A DNA stretch of 64,000 nucleotides from Flavobacterium oncorhynchi (lineage in GTDB: Bacteria > Bacteroidota > Bacteroidia > Flavobacteriales > Flavobacteriaceae): positions 1-64,000 of the forward strand of contig NZ_MUHA01000015.1 in the NCBI RefSeq assembly GCF_002217355.1. The letters run 5' to 3'. Position 1 is the first letter of the stretch. Each line of letters opens with the position of its first letter. The notes below the pieces were generated by a model. The model was given only the letters and a program-made list of their open reading frames with translations. It was not told the DNA's origin and ran no database searches. A program made the translations under genes and the position numbers. Shown piece after piece: positions 8,817 through 20,919 of this stretch.

Positions 8817-11800
8817 ATGCGTAAAATTTGTATTTTTTTGCTGGTTTTATTATGTGGTAACGTTTTGCGATCACAAGTAAATCCGGCGGCTCAAGATACA
8901 ACCAAAACTCAGTTTTCTGTTGGAAAATTAGAGTTAGAAAATCCGCCTAGTATACTCTCAGCTTATCGATACGATCCAATTACAGATCGTTACATTTATA
9001 CAAAATCAGTCGATGGTTTTTCCATTGATTATCCCCTTATTTTAACACCCAAAGAATACGAAGATTTAGTTTTAAAAGAATCTAGAAGAGATTATTTTAG
9101 AAAGAAATCCGATGCAATCGATGGTAAGAAAGCAAACAGCGAAGCTGCCAAAAAAGATTTACTGCCACGGTACTATATTAATTCAAGCCTTTTTGAAAGT
9201 GTATTTGGAAGTAACACTATCGACGTAAAACCTACCGGATCTGTTGAGATGGATTTAGGTATGCGTTATACAAAACAAGACAACCCTTCATTCTCACCTC
9301 GTAATAGATCAAGTCTTACGTTTGATTTCGATCAGCGAATCAGTATGAGTTTGATGGGTAAAGTAGGAACAAGATTAGAGGTAAACGCAAATTACGATAC
9401 ACAATCAACATTTGCTTTTCAGAACTTATTTAAACTGGCCTATACGCCATCAGAAGATGATATCATCCAAAAAGTAGAAGTTGGTAATGTCAGCATGCCG
9501 CTTAATAGTACCTTAATCCGTGGAGCTCAGAGTTTGTTCGGGGTTAAAACACAGTTGCAATTTGGAAAAACAACCATTACAGGCGTTTTTTCAGAACAAA
9601 AATCACAAACAAAAAGCGTCGTTGCCGAAAACGGAGGGACAGTTCAAAACTTTGATTTGTATGCTTTAGATTATGATAACGATCGACACTTTTTCTTATC
9701 TCAATATTTTAGAAATAAGTATGACGCATCTCTAAGGAATTATCCAATTATTGATAGTCGTGTACAGATAACAAGATTAGAAGTTTGGGTAACCAACAAA
9801 CAAAATCGTATAAGCACAAACAATAATAACTTAAGAAACATTATAGCGCTTCAGGATTTAGGTGAAGGCCAGATTAGTGGTATTCCAGATAATGAAGTTG
9901 TTGTAATAAGTTCTAGCACTGGATTTTTTAATAATCCTGTAGATACACCAACAAATAATACCAATAATAAATATGATCCAGCGACCATTGGCCAAGCAGG
10001 AGCATATTTAAATTCTAATATTAGAGAAATAGTAACTGCAAAATCAGGATTTAATAATACCAATGTAAGCGAAGCCACTGATTATTCGGTATTAGAAAAT
10101 GCTCGAAAATTAACAGCGGCAGAATACACATTTAATCCTCAATTAGGATATTTATCGTTGCAGCAGCGTTTAGCAAACGATGAAATTCTTGCAGTAGCTT
10201 TTGAATATACAGTTGGTGGAAAAGTGTACCAAGTAGGAGAATTTGGAAGTGATGGTATTGACGGAACAGTAGTTACTGGTAATAATAATGGCAATCAGGC
10301 AATTATAACACAGAGCTTAGTTTTAAAAATGCTGAAAAGTAATTTGACAAACGTTAAAAATCCAGTTTGGAATTTGATGATGAAAAACGTTTATCAAATT
10401 CCACAGGCCTATCAAATTAAACAAGACGACTTTAGGTTAAATATCCTTTATACAGACCCGTCGCCTATAAACTACATTACACCAGTTCAGGGAACTACTT
10501 TTCCTCCAAATCCGGCACCAGATAGTAAAGTGGAACAAACGCCATTATTAAACGTTTTCAACTTAGATCGCTTAAACTACAATAATGATCCGCAAACAGG
10601 TGGAGATGGATTTTTTGATTACATTCCTGGAATAACAGTCGATGTTCAAAACGGGCGTGTAATTTTTACAACAAAAGAACCTTTTGGAGAGCTTATCTTT
10701 AAAAAATTACAAAACAGCGCAGGAGAGACATACAACGATCCAACAACTTACAATGCCAATCAGCAAAAGTATGTTTTTAGAAATATGTATAAAAACACTC
10801 AGGCAGGAGCATTACAAGACAGCGATAAAAATAAATTCTTATTAAGAGGAAAATATAAATCATCAGGAAGCAACGGAATACCTATTGGAGCATTTAATGT
10901 ACCTCAAGGATCTGTTGTGGTTACTGCAGCCGGACGAAGACTAGTTGAAGGTATCGATTATAGTGTCGATTACCAACTAGGAAGAGTACAAATTTTAGAT
11001 CCTTCACTTCAGGCATCAAATACACCTATAGAAGTTTCGTTAGAAAATAATTCAATCTTCGGGCAGCAGACTAGAAGATTTATGGGGTTCAATGTTGAGC
11101 ATAAAATTTCAGATAAATTTGTTGTTGGAGGAACTTATTTAAAAATGACCGAAAGACCATTTACTCAAAAATCAAGTTATGGTCAAGAGTCAGTAAATAA
11201 TACCATTTTTGGTTTTAATGGAAATTACTCGACAGAAGTTCCGTTTTTGACAAGATTAGCAAACAAATTGCCTAATATTGATACAGATGTACCTTCGAAC
11301 TTATCTATTCGCGGAGAAGTCGCATTTTTAAGACCAGATGCACCAAAAGCAAGTGATTTTGAAGGAGAAGCAACTATTTATGTTGATGATTTTGAAGGTT
11401 CGCAGACTACAATCGATATGCGATCTGCTTATGCATGGAGTTTAGCATCAACACCATTTGTGAATTCTATAAACGATAATACATTTAATGCCAATTCAAA
11501 CACTTTAGAATACGGTTATAAAAGAGCAAAACTATCTTGGTATACTATTGATCCAATTTTTTATTCTTCAAAACCATCTGGAATTTCAAATGATGATTTG
11601 TCTTTAAATACAACAAGAAGAATTTACAGTCGAGAATTATATCCAAATACCGATATTGCTCAAGGACAGATTCAGGTAGTCAATACGCTTGATTTAACCT
11701 ACTATCCATCAGATAGAGGACCTTATAATAATAACCCAAATTTTAGTTCAAGCAATCCATCGTCAAATTTTGGTGGAATCATGCGAGCTTTAAACTCAAC

Positions 11801-14800
11801 AAATTTTGAACAAGGAAATGTAGAGTATATTCAGTTTTGGGTGCTGGATCCTTATGTTGGAAATGGAGAGACACCGGGAACTAATACAGGTAAAATATAT
11901 TTCAACTTAGGAGAAATTTCCGAAGACGTTTTAAAAGACGGAAGAAAACAATATGAAAACGGATTGGGGCCAGATCAAATTATGGTTAACCCGCAGCCGC
12001 TTTGGGGTGATGTCCCTGCATCACAATCTTTAATTTATGCTTTTGACACCAATCCAGAGAACCGAAAAAATCAAGATGTTGGTTTAGACGGTCTGCCAAG
12101 TTCAAAAGAAGGGGCAATTTATACAAATTACGCAGGAGAAGCTGACCCTGCCGCAGACGATTATACCTATTACTTAAATACTGACGGTGGTGTTCTTGAG
12201 CGTTATAAAAATTACAACGGAGTTGAAGGAAACTCAGCAGTAAGTATTAATGATCCAAATCGTGGTTCAACAACTCTTCCGGATGTTGAAGATATTAATC
12301 GTGATAATACGATGAGTACCATCAATGCTTATTACGAATATAGTATTGATGTAAAGCCGGGAATGCAGGTAGGGCAAAATTATGTTACAGATATTAGAGA
12401 AGTAAGTAATGTCGAACTGCCAAACGGAGGAACAACTACAGCAAGATGGATTCAGTTTAAAATTCCAGTTTCTCAGCCACAAAACACAATTGGTAATATT
12501 ACAGATTTTAGATCTATTCGTTTCATGCGTATGTTCATGACCGGATTTAATAATCAGACTACCGTGAGATTTGGAGCCTTAGATTTAGTAAGAGGAGAAT
12601 GGAGAAGATATACAGGAACCCTTGATGCAAATGATCCAAATCCAGACGATGATGGAGTAGAGTTTGATGTAGCTGCAGTAAATATTCAAGAAAATGGAAC
12701 AAAGTGTCCGGTAAATTATGTAATTCCACCAGGAGTTCGAAGAGAGCAGTTGTATAATAACAATACTGTTATCAATCAAAACGAGCAATCTTTGGCGGTG
12801 CGAATTGGTGGTGTAGGTTTGCAGTATCAAGATTCAAGAGCGGTTTTTAAAAACGTAAGTGTTGATATGCGTCAATACAAAAAACTTAAAATGTTTTTAC
12901 ATGCCGAATCTCTGCCAAATGAAAATACACTTGAAGATGATGAAATGGTTGGTTTCATTCGTTTTGGAAATGACTTTACACAAAACTTCTATCAAGTAGA
13001 AATTCCATTAAAAGTTACTAGAACAGGAGGTTCTTGTACGATAAGCCCAGACTTGGTTTGGATGGAAGAGAATAACATAGACTTAGCTCTTGATTTACTG
13101 ACCAGTATGAAAATTAAAGCCATGTCTATTGATATCAATTCAGATAAGCGCGATATTAATGGAATTTATTATCCTGATGATGATTTATCAAGCGGGGGAG
13201 ATGGTGACGGCAGATTAAAATTAGGTATAAAAGGAAATCCTAATTTTGGTTTAGTGCGAAACTTAATGGTTGGAGTAAAAAGCAGAGCCGATCATAAAGA
13301 TATAAAAGGAGAAGTTTGGTTTAATGAACTTCGATTAGCAGATTTAGAGAATAAAGGCGGAATGGCAGCAATATTAAATGTTGACACTAATATGGCCGAT
13401 TTTGCAACTGTTTCTGCAACTGGTAGAAAAAGTACAATAGGTTTTGGATCTTTGGAACAGGGTGCAAACGAGCGCAGCCGTGAAGATGTGCAGCAATACA
13501 ACATTGTTACCAATTTAAATTTAGGGAAATTACTGCCTCCAAAATGGGGAATCAACCTGCCGTTTAATTATGCAATCGGTGAAGAAGTGATTACGCCAGA
13601 ATATGATCCTTTTAATCAGGATATTAAGTTAGATCAGTTAATAAGAGAAACGACAAATGAGGCTGAAAAAGATAATATCAGAACTCGTGCTGTAGATTAT
13701 ACGAAACGTAAAAGCATCAACTTTATTGGTGTTAGAAAAGACAGAGCTCCAGAGCAGAAACCTCATGTTTATGATGTAGAGAATTTTACATTTTCACAAT
13801 CATACAATCAGGTCGAAAGACATGATTATGAAGTTGAAAACTATGAAGACGAGCAGTCTAGTACAGCTGTAAATTATGCCTATACATTTCAGCCCAAAGA
13901 AGTAGTTCCGTTCAAGACTACAAAGTTTATGAAGAAAAGTGATTATTGGAAAATGTTAAGCGACATCAACTTTAATTATCTGCCGTCAAACATATCTTTT
14001 AATACTAATATTTTAAGACAAAGTAACCGTCAGCAGTATAGATTAGTTGAAGTTGAAGGTATTGGACTTGATCCTTTATATAGAAGAAATTTTGCCTTTA
14101 ATTATCAATATGGTTTTGGATTCAACTTAACTAAATCATTAAAACTAAATTACTCAGCAGCATCAAATAATATCGTTCGAAATTTCTTAAACGATGATAA
14201 TTCTCCAAAAGAAGATTTTAATATTTGGGATGATTATTGGGATATTGGTACGCCAAACCAGCACGTTCAGCAGTTAATATTGAACTATGATATTCCAATC
14301 AATAAAATTCCAATCTTTAGTTTTGTAAAAGCGAGTTATTCTTATACGGCCGATTACAGTTGGAATCGTGCTTCAACAGCATTTACTCAATACGAAGACA
14401 CCAATGGTAATATATACGATTTAGGAAATACAATCCAAAACGCAAATTCTAATACACTTACTACAACCTTAAACATGAATATGTTGTACAAGTACTTAGG
14501 ATTAACGCCAGGTGCAAAATCTCCTGCAAAACCTAAAACAGCAGCGCCGCCAAAACCAGGTGAGAAAATTGTTAATACAGCAAAACCAGTTGTAAGCAGC
14601 AGCCCTTTTTATGATGGTTTAATCGGGGTGTTGACAAGTGTGAAAAATGTTCAAATTAATTACACCAAAAACAGCGGTACCGTTTTACCTGGATATACAC
14701 CAAGTATAGGTTTCTTAGGAACATCAAAACCAAGTTTAGGATTTGTATTTGGTAGCCAAGATGACGTTCGTTACGAAGCTGCAAAAAATGGATGGCTTAC

Positions 14801-16019
14801 AACTTACCAAGATTTCAATCAAAGTTTTACACAAGTTTCAAATAAGCTTTTAAAAGTTACCGCAAATATTGATTTGTTTCCTGACTTAAAAATTGATTTG
14901 TCAATGGATCGTGCCTATTCTGAAAACTCATCAGAACAGTTTAGTGTTGATCCAGCAACGAGAGAATATTTGCCGTTGTCGCCTTATACTTATGGAATGT
15001 TTTCTATTTCGACAGTTTTGATTAAAACAGCTTTTTCAACGAGTGATGAAACACAGTCGGCTGCATTTGATGATTTTAGAAACAATCGCTTAATAATTGC
15101 AAACCGTTTGGCAGGAGAACATTATGGTGCAGGAGTTGAAATTCCTAGATATGGAGATGCAAATAATCCAATTCCGGCAGAAACAGATCCTAATTATAAA
15201 ATATATGTGGCCAATCAAGGATATCCTATTGGTTATACAAAAAGTAATCAAGCTGTTTTATTGCCATCATTCTTGGCGGCATATACAGGCGCTGATGCTT
15301 CTGGTTCATCTACAGATATTTTTAGAAGCTTTCCAATTCCAAACTGGAGTATTAAATATAATGGATTAATGCGCTATAAGTATTTTAAAGATAAATTTAA
15401 GCGTTTCTCATTACAGCATAATTATAGAGCATCTTATACTGTGAATCAGTTTAGATCTAACTTTGATTTTAATGATCCTGCTAAGACGCAAGACGTTAAT
15501 ACTAATTTCTATAATCAAATTATTATGTCTAACGTTAACTTAGTTGAGCAGTTTAGTCCATTAATTCGAATGGATTTTGAATTGAAGAGTTCTTTAAGAG
15601 TGCTTTCTGAGATTAAAAAAGACAGAGCCTTATCAATGAGTTTTGATAATAACTTATTGACAGAAGTTAGAGGTGTAGAATATATAATTGGATTAGGATA
15701 TCGTTTTAAAGATGTTATTTTCTCGTCAAGATTAGCAGATTCTCCAACAGGAATTATTAAGAGTGATATAAATATTAAGGCCGATTTCTCATTTAGAAAT
15801 AATGAAACATTAGTACGATATTTAGATTACGATAATAATCAACTTGCGGCAGGACAAAATATTTGGTCGTTAAAATTAACAGCTGATTATTCTTTTAGTA
15901 AAAACTTGACAGCAATATTTTATTACGATCATTCATTTTCAAAGGCTGTTATTTCAACATCATTTCCTTTAACGAATATTAGATCCGGGTTCACACTTCG
16001 ATATAATTTCGGAAATTAA
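8817..16019 (+). CDS. sprA: SprA (Sov), outer-membrane translocon of the type IX secretion system
   Basis: A 2400-residue exported protein with signal peptide [20 protein letters not shown]. SprA forms an extremely large (36-strand) outer-membrane beta-barrel through which T9SS cargo leaves the periplasm, and is required for gliding adhesin secretion in F. johnsoniae. The length is typical of the family, and the barrel strands are visible throughout as alternating aromatic and polar segments. Recognisable stretches include the [18 protein letters not shown] block near residue 860 and the C-terminal barrel strand ending FTLRYNFGN. The gene is intact, with no frameshift. It sits 24 bp after ruvA and is followed by gcvH with its own promoter. 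Confidence 0.97.
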   Translation: MRKICIFLLVLLCGNVLRSQVNPAAQDTTKTQFSVGKLELENPPSILSAYRYDPITDRYIYTKSVDGFSIDYPLILTPKEYEDLVLKESRRDYFRKKSDAIDGKKANSEAAKKDLLPRYYINSSLFESVFGSNTIDVKPTGSVEMDLGMRYTKQDNPSFSPRNRSSLTFDFDQRISMSLMGKVGTRLEVNANYDTQSTFAFQNLFKLAYTPSEDDIIQKVEVGNVSMPLNSTLIRGAQSLFGVKTQLQFGKTTITGVFSEQKSQTKSVVAENGGTVQNFDLYALDYDNDRHFFLSQYFRNKYDASLRNYPIIDSRVQITRLEVWVTNKQNRISTNNNNLRNIIALQDLGEGQISGIPDNEVVVISSSTGFFNNPVDTPTNNTNNKYDPATIGQAGAYLNSNIREIVTAKSGFNNTNVSEATDYSVLENARKLTAAEYTFNPQLGYLSLQQRLANDEILAVAFEYTVGGKVYQVGEFGSDGIDGTVVTGNNNGNQAIITQSLVLKMLKSNLTNVKNPVWNLMMKNVYQIPQAYQIKQDDFRLNILYTDPSPINYITPVQGTTFPPNPAPDSKVEQTPLLNVFNLDRLNYNNDPQTGGDGFFDYIPGITVDVQNGRVIFTTKEPFGELIFKKLQNSAGETYNDPTTYNANQQKYVFRNMYKNTQAGALQDSDKNKFLLRGKYKSSGSNGIPIGAFNVPQGSVVVTAAGRRLVEGIDYSVDYQLGRVQILDPSLQASNTPIEVSLENNSIFGQQTRRFMGFNVEHKISDKFVVGGTYLKMTERPFTQKSSYGQESVNNTIFGFNGNYSTEVPFLTRLANKLPNIDTDVPSNLSIRGEVAFLRPDAPKASDFEGEATIYVDDFEGSQTTIDMRSAYAWSLASTPFVNSINDNTFNANSNTLEYGYKRAKLSWYTIDPIFYSSKPSGISNDDLSLNTTRRIYSRELYPNTDIAQGQIQVVNTLDLTYYPSDRGPYNNNPNFSSSNPSSNFGGIMRALNSTNFEQGNVEYIQFWVLDPYVGNGETPGTNTGKIYFNLGEISEDVLKDGRKQYENGLGPDQIMVNPQPLWGDVPASQSLIYAFDTNPENRKNQDVGLDGLPSSKEGAIYTNYAGEADPAADDYTYYLNTDGGVLERYKNYNGVEGNSAVSINDPNRGSTTLPDVEDINRDNTMSTINAYYEYSIDVKPGMQVGQNYVTDIREVSNVELPNGGTTTARWIQFKIPVSQPQNTIGNITDFRSIRFMRMFMTGFNNQTTVRFGALDLVRGEWRRYTGTLDANDPNPDDDGVEFDVAAVNIQENGTKCPVNYVIPPGVRREQLYNNNTVINQNEQSLAVRIGGVGLQYQDSRAVFKNVSVDMRQYKKLKMFLHAESLPNENTLEDDEMVGFIRFGNDFTQNFYQVEIPLKVTRTGGSCTISPDLVWMEENNIDLALDLLTSMKIKAMSIDINSDKRDINGIYYPDDDLSSGGDGDGRLKLGIKGNPNFGLVRNLMVGVKSRADHKDIKGEVWFNELRLADLENKGGMAAILNVDTNMADFATVSATGRKSTIGFGSLEQGANERSREDVQQYNIVTNLNLGKLLPPKWGINLPFNYAIGEEVITPEYDPFNQDIKLDQLIRETTNEAEKDNIRTRAVDYTKRKSINFIGVRKDRAPEQKPHVYDVENFTFSQSYNQVERHDYEVENYEDEQSSTAVNYAYTFQPKEVVPFKTTKFMKKSDYWKMLSDINFNYLPSNISFNTNILRQSNRQQYRLVEVEGIGLDPLYRRNFAFNYQYGFGFNLTKSLKLNYSAASNNIVRNFLNDDNSPKEDFNIWDDYWDIGTPNQHVQQLILNYDIPINKIPIFSFVKASYSYTADYSWNRASTAFTQYEDTNGNIYDLGNTIQNANSNTLTTTLNMNMLYKYLGLTPGAKSPAKPKTAAPPKPGEKIVNTAKPVVSSSPFYDGLIGVLTSVKNVQINYTKNSGTVLPGYTPSIGFLGTSKPSLGFVFGSQDDVRYEAAKNGWLTTYQDFNQSFTQVSNKLLKVTANIDLFPDLKIDLSMDRAYSENSSEQFSVDPATREYLPLSPYTYGMFSISTVLIKTAFSTSDETQSAAFDDFRNNRLIIANRLAGEHYGAGVEIPRYGDANNPIPAETDPNYKIYVANQGYPIGYTKSNQAVLLPSFLAAYTGADASGSSTDIFRSFPIPNWSIKYNGLMRYKYFKDKFKRFSLQHNYRASYTVNQFRSNFDFNDPAKTQDVNTNFYNQIIMSNVNLVEQFSPLIRMDFELKSSLRVLSEIKKDRALSMSFDNNLLTEVRGVEYIIGLGYRFKDVIFSSRLADSPTGIIKSDINIKADFSFRNNETLVRYLDYDNNQLAAGQNIWSLKLTADYSFSKNLTAIFYYDHSFSKAVISTSFPLTNIRSGFTLRYNFGN

Positions 16020-16056
16020 ATTTGAGTTTCTAAACAGGAATTTCTTAGAAGATTAT

Positions 16057-16064
16057 TACATTTG
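16057..16064 (+). promoter_or_regulatory. -7 box upstream of gcvH
   Basis: TACATTTG matches TAnnTTTG and lies 40 bp before the gcvH ATG. No convincing -33 element was seen. Confidence 0.55.
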
Positions 16065-16104
16065 TTGCAGAATTATTAAATTATCAATTTTCAAACACAC
16101 AATT

Positions 16105-16485
16105 ATGAGCATACCAGCAAATTTAAAGTACACAAAAGATCACGAATGGGTTAGCATCGAAGGAGATGTTGCAACAGTAGGAATTACTCATTTCGCACAG
16201 AAAGAGTTAGGAGATATTGTGTATGTTGAAGTAGAAACTTTAGATCAAACACTTGATAAAGACGAGGTTTTTGGAACAGTTGAAGCTGTAAAAACAGTTT
16301 CAGATTTGTTTTTGCCTTTAACAGGAGAAATTATTGCTTTTAATGATAGTTTAGAAAGCGCTCCAGAAACAGTAAACTCTGATCCTTACGGAGCAGGATG
16401 GATGATTAAGATAAAAATTGCAGATGCTTCAGAAATAGAATCATTATTGTCTGATGAAGCATACAAACAATTAATAGGTGCCTAA
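16105..16485 (+). CDS. gcvH: Glycine cleavage system H protein
   Basis: A 126-residue lipoyl carrier that shuttles the aminomethyl group between the P, T and L proteins of glycine cleavage. It starts [16 protein letters not shown], and the lipoylated lysine is K63 in the motif [11 protein letters not shown]. The length is normal for the family. The other glycine cleavage genes are not in this window. The stop codon overlaps the GTG start of the VanZ-like gene by 8 nt, so the two are translationally linked. Confidence 0.97.
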   Translation: MSIPANLKYTKDHEWVSIEGDVATVGITHFAQKELGDIVYVEVETLDQTLDKDEVFGTVEAVKTVSDLFLPLTGEIIAFNDSLESAPETVNSDPYGAGWMIKIKIADASEIESLLSDEAYKQLIGA

Positions 16486-16861
16486 ACAAATCCTTTTAAT
16501 CTGGGCGATTATTTGCTCGGGAATCATTGCATACCTTTGTTTGATAGATTCAAGTAAAATACCAGCAGTCAATTTTCCGAGTATAGATAAAATCGTGCAC
16601 TTTTGTTTTCATTTTGGATTTACAATTTCGTGGATTTGTTTTTTCAAAAAAGAACTCAAAGGAAAAGAAGCAGATGATTACAAAGCCTATTTGATTTCGT
16701 TTATATTCTCCGTTTTTTTCGGAATTACAATCGAAATTTTGCAAAATATTGCAACAGTTACAAGAGCTTCAGATGTAACAGATATTTTAGCAAATGCATT
16801 AGGCGCAATTGTAGCAGTTTTTTCTGCTATAGCTTTCAAAAAACAGATTGACAAAATATAA
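16478..16861 (+). CDS. VanZ-like family membrane protein
   Basis: A 127-residue integral membrane protein with about four transmembrane segments (near residues 4-20, 35-53, 66-86 and 100-120). The motif [15 protein letters not shown] and the later [10 protein letters not shown] match the VanZ-like family, named after the teicoplanin-resistance protein but of unknown biochemical activity in most members. The GTG start at 16478 overlaps the 3' end of gcvH by 8 nt; no later start keeps the first helix. The gcvH-vanZ pairing is common in Flavobacteriia without a known reason. Confidence 0.85.
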   Translation: MPKQILLIWAIICSGIIAYLCLIDSSKIPAVNFPSIDKIVHFCFHFGFTISWICFFKKELKGKEADDYKAYLISFIFSVFFGITIEILQNIATVTRASDVTDILANALGAIVAVFSAIAFKKQIDKI

Positions 16862-16870
16862 GAATGTAAT

Positions 16871-16893
16871 AACCCACTTCGGTGGGTTTTTTT
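16871..16893 (+). terminator. Rho-independent terminator after the VanZ-like gene
   Basis: A compact hairpin AACCCAC-TTCG-GTGGGTT (7-bp stem, stable UUCG tetraloop) is followed by T7. Confidence 0.9.
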
Positions 16894-16944
16894 ATGGTTT
16901 AAAAATAAAGATTTCTAAAAACTTATTTTGTCAGAATTTTAATG

Positions 16945-16952
16945 TATTTTTG
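16945..16952 (+). promoter_or_regulatory. -7 box upstream of deoC
   Basis: TATTTTTG matches TAnnTTTG, 25 bp before the ATG at 16978. A start further upstream at 16942 would fall on top of this box. Confidence 0.55.
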
Positions 16953-16977
16953 TAGAATTCGATCTAATTTCAAAATT

Positions 16978-17721
16978 ATGGATGTTAACCACTATTTAGA
17001 TTCAACATATTTAAAAACAGCTTCTCAAGCCGGACTTACGGAAGAAGAGAATACTATTGTTGTAAAAAAAGCAATTGAAGAAGCAATTCAAGAAAAGTTT
17101 AAATTAATTATGATCAGGCCAAATTTTGTGACTATGGCCAAAGAAATGATCGTAAAAGCAAACTCAGCTTTACTTGTTGGTACTGTAATAGATTTTCCAG
17201 AAGGAAAATCAAGTTTAGAAATTAAGATAAAAGAAGCCAATGAAGCAATTGAAAATGGAGCCGACGATTTAGATTTTGTTTGCAATTATGAAGCTTTCAA
17301 AAATGGTAATACTGAATTAGTGAAACAAGAAGTTCTAATAGGAACTCAGATTGGGCTGGCAAACAATAAAACCGTAAAATGGATTATAGAAGTCGCAGCT
17401 TTGAATGAAAAAGAAATTATTCAGCTTTCGTCACTTATAAAAAATGTAGTTGTATCCAATTTTAATGAAGAAGATTACGCATCAGTTTTTGTGAAATCTT
17501 CAACAGGATTTTATAAAACCGAAAATGATCTGCCAAACGGTGCAACAATTCCTGCTGTAATTATAATGTTAGAAAATGCATCTCCGTTGTCTGTAAAAGC
17601 TGCAGGCGGCGTTCGTTCGTATGAAGATGCAGTAGAAATGATTCGTTTAGGAGTTAAACGTATTGGAACTTCAGCAGCAAAAGTAATTTCAGATGGTGGC
17701 AATACTACAAATCAGTATTAA
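16978..17721 (+). CDS. deoC: Deoxyribose-phosphate aldolase
   Basis: This 247-residue TIM-barrel enzyme cleaves 2-deoxyribose-5-phosphate to glyceraldehyde-3-phosphate and acetaldehyde in deoxynucleoside catabolism. The Schiff-base lysine is K173 in FVKSSTGF; the second catalytic lysine is K207 in VKAAGGVR; the DLDFV segment near residue 97 is the third conserved site. The ATG at 16978 (MDVNHYLDSTYLK) fits the family start; a longer frame from 16942 overlaps the promoter. The next gene begins 18 bp downstream. Confidence 0.95.
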   Translation: MDVNHYLDSTYLKTASQAGLTEEENTIVVKKAIEEAIQEKFKLIMIRPNFVTMAKEMIVKANSALLVGTVIDFPEGKSSLEIKIKEANEAIENGADDLDFVCNYEAFKNGNTELVKQEVLIGTQIGLANNKTVKWIIEVAALNEKEIIQLSSLIKNVVVSNFNEEDYASVFVKSSTGFYKTENDLPNGATIPAVIIMLENASPLSVKAAGGVRSYEDAVEMIRLGVKRIGTSAAKVISDGGNTTNQY

Positions 17722-17739
17722 TTATAAGTCTAAATTTAC

Positions 17740-19854
17740 GTGAACAAGATTTTTTTACTTGTTGTAGCTCTTTTATATCCTTACTTTCTCTTTTCACAAG
17801 AAACAAAAATAAAACTCGGTTTTTCTACAGAGCAATTTCCAGTTTTTTCAAATTGTGAAAATCTTCGATCTAAAAATCTTGAAAACTGCTTTTATAAAGA
17901 AGTTCAGGATTTTGTATTTAATAATTTTGGAGTTCCCGAAAATCTTCAGCACAACAATTATAAAGGAGAAGTTAAAGTGCTTTTTGAAGTTGATGCCAAT
18001 GGCAGCTTTAAAGTAATTTATGTAAATGCAGCAAATGAGTTATTGTCTGATGAAGCCAAACGCGTTTTTAGTAAATTTCCTAAAATAAAACCTTCTACTT
18101 ACAGCGGAAAACCAACTTACTCTCAATATACCATCTCCATTGACATACCTTTAAAAAATGCAGATCAAATAGCCCAAGAAGCTTTGGCTGCCGCCGAGAT
18201 TTTAAGGCCAGTCGAAAAACCTATGACAGAATTAGACAGTGTAGTCTATAAAAAGTACAAAATGCCTGAATTTGAGAGTCATTTAAATGTACCTTTTTCG
18301 CACAGTTATTATGCGCAGTTTGATGGCGCTCTCAATCAAGTAGGAATTAATAACCATACAGCTTCAAAACCTTATACTTATACAGAGGTGTCTAGATATT
18401 ATAATCTGAAAGCAGTAAATCAATCACTTCAAAAAAACGTTTCGACTTGGTTAGGAAGAAAATTTTGGAATGAAAATATGGTTCAGATTCAAGGAGAGGA
18501 TTATTGGCTGGCATTAAATCCAATTGTCGATTTACAAGTGGGAAAAGCCTCAGATATTGATGCTTCATGTACTTATGTAAATACTCGCGCGTTGAATTTT
18601 AGAGGAGGATTAGGAAAGCAAATTAATTTCACTACAACAGTTTTTGAAAGTCAAGGTCGTTTTGCAGGTTATTTTAATGATTATGCCGAATCGATAAAAC
18701 CGTCTGGAGGAAATTCTGCAATTATTCCAGGAGTTGGAATTGCCAAGCGATTTAAAACTGATGCTTATGATTTTCCTTTAGCAGAAGCTGATATAACTTT
18801 TACACCAAGTAAAGTTTTCGATTTTCAGTTGGGTTATGGCAGAAATTTTATTGGAGACGGCTATCGCTCTTTACTTGAAAGCGATGGAGCCAGTCCATAT
18901 CCTTATTTTAAAATTAATACCACTTTTTGGAAGATAAAATACACCAATACTTATATGTGGCTTAAGGATGTTCGCCCAGATGTAACAATCGAGAAAACAT
19001 ATGCATCAAAGTTTATGGCAAATCATTACTTAAGCTGGAATGTTTCAAACAAATTAAATTTTGGCTTTTTTGAGTCTGTGGTTTGGATAGATTCTAATAA
19101 TAGAGGATTTGATGTTAATTTTGTAAACCCAATTATTTTTTATCGAACAGTCGAATTTACATCTTCTTCAAAAAGCGGAAATGCACTTTTAGGGATAACG
19201 TCAAAGTACAAATGGAATAATCAAATCAATTTATACGGACAGTTTTTAATAGATGAATTTTCCGTATCAGATGTAAAAGCCGCAAATAAAAGTTGGAAGA
19301 ATAAATTTGGAAGTCAAATTGGAGCCAAATATTATAATGCATTTCAAGTAAAAGACCTGTTTTTGCAATTAGAATACAATCACGTTCGACCTTATGTGTA
19401 CTCGCACAGCGCTGTAATTACAAACTACGGACACAATAATCAAAGTATTGGGCATCAATGGGGAGGTAATTTTGAAGAACTAGCGGCAATCGCACGTTAT
19501 CATAAAGGGCGTATTTTTGCAGATGCCAAAATTACAACCGGTACAAGAGGATTAGATTTTGACACTGCAGAAGACAATTACAATTATGGTGGAAATATTT
19601 ATAAAGGTTATGATGAAAAAAGACCTTATAATACCGGTGTAAAAGTAGGGCAGGGAAATAAAACAAGTATTTTTATTGGCGATATTCAAGGTGGTTATCT
19701 GATAAACCCAATTACTAATTTAAAGCTTTTTGGGAATTTTATTTATAGAAATTTTGATCCAACAAAAGAAACTACGTCAACTTTTAAACAAAATACCACT
19801 TGGTTTACGGTAGGATTACGCTCTGATATTTTTAATTGGTACTTTGATTATTGA
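17740..19854 (+). CDS. remB: Probable gliding motility protein RemB (TonB-C-like domain plus outer-membrane barrel)
   Basis: A 704-residue exported protein. The GTG at 17740 gives a good signal peptide (MNKIFLLVVALLYPYFLFSQ), and no later start would. Residues about 20-140 form a TonB-C/energy-transducer-like domain (GEVKVLFEVDANGSFKVIYV). The rest is a beta-rich barrel resembling the Wzi/capsule-assembly fold (GYGRNFIGDGYRSLLES, FWKIKYTNTYMWL). In F. johnsoniae, as I recall, remB lies four genes after sprA with gcvH, vanZ and deoC between, exactly the order here, and remB mutants have reduced motility. The name rests on that synteny and architecture; the biochemical role is unknown. Confidence 0.75.
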   Translation: MNKIFLLVVALLYPYFLFSQETKIKLGFSTEQFPVFSNCENLRSKNLENCFYKEVQDFVFNNFGVPENLQHNNYKGEVKVLFEVDANGSFKVIYVNAANELLSDEAKRVFSKFPKIKPSTYSGKPTYSQYTISIDIPLKNADQIAQEALAAAEILRPVEKPMTELDSVVYKKYKMPEFESHLNVPFSHSYYAQFDGALNQVGINNHTASKPYTYTEVSRYYNLKAVNQSLQKNVSTWLGRKFWNENMVQIQGEDYWLALNPIVDLQVGKASDIDASCTYVNTRALNFRGGLGKQINFTTTVFESQGRFAGYFNDYAESIKPSGGNSAIIPGVGIAKRFKTDAYDFPLAEADITFTPSKVFDFQLGYGRNFIGDGYRSLLESDGASPYPYFKINTTFWKIKYTNTYMWLKDVRPDVTIEKTYASKFMANHYLSWNVSNKLNFGFFESVVWIDSNNRGFDVNFVNPIIFYRTVEFTSSSKSGNALLGITSKYKWNNQINLYGQFLIDEFSVSDVKAANKSWKNKFGSQIGAKYYNAFQVKDLFLQLEYNHVRPYVYSHSAVITNYGHNNQSIGHQWGGNFEELAAIARYHKGRIFADAKITTGTRGLDFDTAEDNYNYGGNIYKGYDEKRPYNTGVKVGQGNKTSIFIGDIQGGYLINPITNLKLFGNFIYRNFDPTKETTSTFKQNTTWFTVGLRSDIFNWYFDY

Positions 19855-19970
19855 AATTTTTAATAAGATTTTTCGAAGTAATTGTGTTAAAGAATTGAAA
19901 CTTCTCGATTTGGGACAGTTTTATTGAAAAAAATCTAAATTTATAGTTCTAAATTCTACAATCAAATTTG

Positions 19971-19978
19971 TACATTTG
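19971..19978 (+). promoter_or_regulatory. -7 box upstream of the heme O synthase/oxidase cluster
   Basis: TACATTTG matches TAnnTTTG, 32 bp before the TTG start of ctaB, at the end of a 156-bp intergenic gap. Confidence 0.6.
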
Positions 19979-20010
19979 CACCACTCAAAAAAAATACAAA
20001 CACTACGGTA

Positions 20011-20913
20011 TTGAACGCTTCAAAAAAAACATTTTCAATAAAAGCAATATTTCAGGATTTCAAAGAGATTACTAAAGCAGGTTTAGCTATTAGTGTTTTG
20101 TTTTCTTCAATTGCTGGATATTTATTAGGTGTAAATGATGAGCATCCTTTTAAATGGAGTGTTTTGGCTGTTTTGGCAGTTGGTGGTTATTGCATGGTTG
20201 GAGCATCAAATGCTTTTAACCAAGTAATCGAAAAAGACATCGATTCTTTAATGGATCGCACAAAAAATCGTCCAGTTTCTTCAGGACGTATGTCGCCAAC
20301 AACAGCGTTAATTGTTGCTAGTCTACTTACTATTATTGGTATTTCACTGCTTTATACAATAAATGCTAAATCAGCAATGTTTGCTGCAATTTCAATATTT
20401 CTATACACAAGTATTTATACACCATTAAAAACAGTAACTTCATTGTCTGTATTTGTAGGTGCATTTCCTGGAGCAATTCCTTTTATGTTAGGCTGGGTTG
20501 CTGCGACAGGAGAATTTGGCATAGAAGCAGGTACATTATTTTTAATTCAGTTTTTCTGGCAGTTTCCTCATTTTTGGGCAATCGGCTGGTTTTTATATGA
20601 AGATTACGAAAAAGCAGGAATCTTTATGCTTCCAACTGGAAAAAAGGATAAAGGGACAGCTCTGCAGGTTATTTTATATACAGTTTGGCTTATTATTGCT
20701 TCATTACTGCCAGTTTTAGGGTATACAGGACAATTGTTTATTTCGCCAATAGCTGCAGTTCTAGTGTTTTTATTAGGCTTATGGATGTTATTTTTTGCTG
20801 TTCGTTTGTATCAGCTTCGAACTGCAAAAGCTGCAAGAACATTAATGTTAGTTAGTGTGTCTTATATTTCGCTGTTGCAGATAGTATATATAGTAGATAA
20901 ATTTTTAAGATAG
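20011..20913 (+). CDS. ctaB: Protoheme IX farnesyltransferase (heme O synthase)
   Basis: A 300-residue polytopic UbiA-family prenyltransferase that converts heme B to heme O for the terminal oxidase. The first prenyl-diphosphate/Mg motif is NAFNQVIEKDIDSLMDRTKNR (NxxxDxxxD type, about residues 68-88), and the second region is FLYEDYEKAGIFML. Seven to nine transmembrane helices are visible. The start is a TTG at 20011 directly after the promoter; the first in-frame ATG would remove the N-terminal cytoplasmic segment and first helix. It is followed 6 bp later by a subunit III gene. Confidence 0.95.
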   Translation: MNASKKTFSIKAIFQDFKEITKAGLAISVLFSSIAGYLLGVNDEHPFKWSVLAVLAVGGYCMVGASNAFNQVIEKDIDSLMDRTKNRPVSSGRMSPTTALIVASLLTIIGISLLYTINAKSAMFAAISIFLYTSIYTPLKTVTSLSVFVGAFPGAIPFMLGWVAATGEFGIEAGTLFLIQFFWQFPHFWAIGWFLYEDYEKAGIFMLPTGKKDKGTALQVILYTVWLIIASLLPVLGYTGQLFISPIAAVLVFLLGLWMLFFAVRLYQLRTAKAARTLMLVSVSYISLLQIVYIVDKFLR

Positions 20914-20919
20914 TTATTT

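Noticed and set aside
16942-16977. Longer N-terminus for deoC starting at 16942
   Set aside because: The added codons cover the -7 box TATTTTTG, and the ATG at 16978 gives the normal family N-terminus.
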